Assembly: GCA_949987565.1 (NCBI GenBank)
Contig: OX465105.1
Location: 23,318,653 to 23,382,652 of the forward strand
Length of the DNA stretch: 64,000 nt
Direction: 5' to 3'
Source of the DNA: Luidia sarsii
Lineage: Eukaryota; Echinodermata; Asteroidea; Paxillosida; Luidiidae
Shown: in pieces, positions 62,742 through 64,000 of the stretch
How the letters are laid out: every line of letters starts with the position of its first letter
Position numbering within the stretch: position 1 is the stretch's first letter
Notes under the pieces: model-generated
What the model was told of the DNA's origin: nothing
Seen by the model: only the letters and a program-made list of their open reading frames with translations
The model's database searches: none
Translations under genes and position numbers: made by a program

Positions 62742-62894
62742 ATAGGAAGGTTTGCGGTGACACCATGTATAGGGTCTCCTAAAGAAGAGGTGTGGTTCTG
62801 AAAAGAACCCGAGTGGTTACCAATCGGGTTCTTTTCAGAACCACACCTCTTCTTTAAGAGACCTTATACATGGTGTTACCGCAAACCTTCCTAT
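62742..62894. mobile_element. FB-2 palindrome, about 75-bp arms
   Basis: Left arm ATAGGAAGGTTTGCGGTGAC through GGTTCTGAAAAGAACCCGA; the right arm is its near-exact reverse complement ending CCGCAAACCTTCCTAT, with almost no loop. Half-copies of the same sequence occur at 3005, 23580, 48880 and 57843. Confidence 0.85.
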
Positions 62895-62896
62895 AT

Positions 62897-63141
62897 GTGC
62901 ACAGCATAACGAGGAATAACCCCACTTTTGAGATTTTGAGATTTTCTAATGATGTGAAAGAGTATACCATTAACTTTCAAATGATATCAAAATATAATAT
63001 CCTCTAATACTTAAAATTTCCGAAAATAAAAAAGATAGAAAATTGATTTGTAATCAAATTGTGAAGATACTTTAACTTCAGGCGTTGTTTACTCAAAAAG
63101 TGTTTTGGTGGGATATTCCTCATGTCGCTGTGCCGGGTCAC
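62897..63141 (-). mobile_element. MITE-1 copy 11, left end deleted
   Basis: The left end reads GTGCACAGCATAACGAGGAA, lacking the ACCCGG of the consensus; the right end is intact (GTGCCGGGTCAC). ATAT flanks both ends. It abuts the FB-2 palindrome. Confidence 0.85.
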
Positions 63142-63444
63142 ATATTGATTCTCCCACCATGCAAAGCCTTATGTCTTATTTAACCCCATTGTTGTTTCAC
63201 GCTAAGCATTCATTTAAGAGTGACTTACGGGTCAAAATCCATTGGCATCGCACCGCAGTGCAGTTTGCAATCCAGTTCACAGGAGGAAGACTTTTTTTCC
63301 TGCTGATCAGATTTTCATGCTTAAGCGGCTCTATGAAATTGGGCCCTGGTTTTATGAGGAATGTTGGCACCAATTTCGACCTTCACACTCCAACATCCAT
63401 TTAGTGATAACGGTAGATATTCGGACCATGGTCGACAACAGCTA

Positions 63445-63760
63445 GAATCCTCATAGATATAACATAACTAGAATCCTCATGCTGAAATCCTCATGTTGAA
63501 ATATTACGGTCTGAGATGTTGTACTTTTCGAGAAATCTTCACTCAAACATCGGCAAATAGAGTAATAAACTATTTCTTACACAACAGAACGGTGCGAAAA
63601 ACCGCGATTTTTTTTTGCCTTTTTCTACACTCTGAAATCACTATTTTGAGCTAAAATCTTTGCAGGATTTCTTTTTGGGAATGTTTAATGGTTTAACACA
63701 CAAACTGTGGCAATCTTTTGACCTTTACCAATGTTGTATTTGGGCCTTTAAACCTACACC
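63445..63760 (+). repeat. Dispersed repeat shared with 48985-49268
   Basis: Collinear with the copy inside gene B intron 4 over about 290 bp, with substitutions throughout. It lacks inverted ends; the type is unknown. Confidence 0.7.
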
Positions 63761-64000
63761 TAGAGTCTGTGGCTTTACAACCTTGTTTTGGGCGAATCTG
63801 AATCAATAAAAACACCCCCATAAAATATGCACCAAATGGCATGATTACACGCACGAAAATGGTTCTCCATGCACATTTGAGAACAATATTTGACGCCATT
63901 AATTCCGACCATCGATGGTCGTAAAGCTTGCTGAACATTAACAGCCCACAACCGTGTTCAGCTGATAGACTCACTCGTCGTCCAACTGACACTTTAGACA
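63761..64000. other. Right edge, no gene recognised
   Basis: A minus-strand frame of 99 codons overlaps the repeat end and shows no recognisable domain. The missing first exons of gene C may lie beyond 64000. Confidence 0.35.

Overview
The window is animal nuclear DNA. Genes are split by introns with consensus GT/AG sites, introns are full of simple-sequence arrays, tRNA-derived SINEs and foldback/MITE-like elements are scattered throughout, and there are internal CCCTAA-type arrays. Four gene models can be supported: three nicotinic acetylcholine receptor (nAChR) subunits and two secreted proteins carrying PAN/apple domains make up five loci, of which one nAChR locus is cut by the right edge. 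The mix of domain-shuffled secreted lectin-like proteins, an nAChR cluster and strong C/G-ending codon use in exons suggests an invertebrate deuterostome, possibly a cephalochordate. The species call is an inference with low confidence.

Left part (1-26,900). A five-exon minus-strand gene (6425 down to 1401) encodes a 373-aa secreted protein with signal peptide, PAN/apple, EGF and fibrinogen C-terminal domains; all four splice junctions keep phase. About 12 kb away and divergently oriented, an intronless plus-strand gene (18764-19465) encodes a 233-aa secreted C-type-lectin plus PAN protein whose lectin domain lacks the usual sugar/calcium motifs. Between and around them lie a 2.9-kb array of a 12-bp unit (14229-17107), a 34-bp minisatellite, interstitial telomere-like repeats, a six-copy array of the TCTCGCGAGA palindrome (24979-25154), and foldback elements carrying tRNA-like cloverleaf sequences.

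Right part (26,900-64,000). nAChR genes A (26919-32261, 547 aa) and B (37040-51542, 559 aa) lie head to tail on the plus strand. Gene C (61106 down to 57146, 5' end outside the window) converges on B. A and B are close paralogues with the same 61/140/155-bp early exon layout, but A lacks one intron that B and C both have. All three have a 13-residue Cys-loop and a vicinal Cys pair, so all are alpha-type. A and B carry Pro-Ser at 19'-20' of the pore helix where C has the canonical Ala-Glu. Their introns hold long VNTRs that are G-rich on the sense strand.

Mobile DNA. At least eleven copies of one short inverted-repeat element (MITE-1: ends GTGACCCGGCACA, apparent 4-bp A/T target duplications) occur, several in nAChR introns. 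Two further MITE-like families, a tRNA-derived SINE, a LINE 3' fragment and several long hairpins are also present. No prokaryotic-type systems, CRISPR arrays or rRNA genes were seen.
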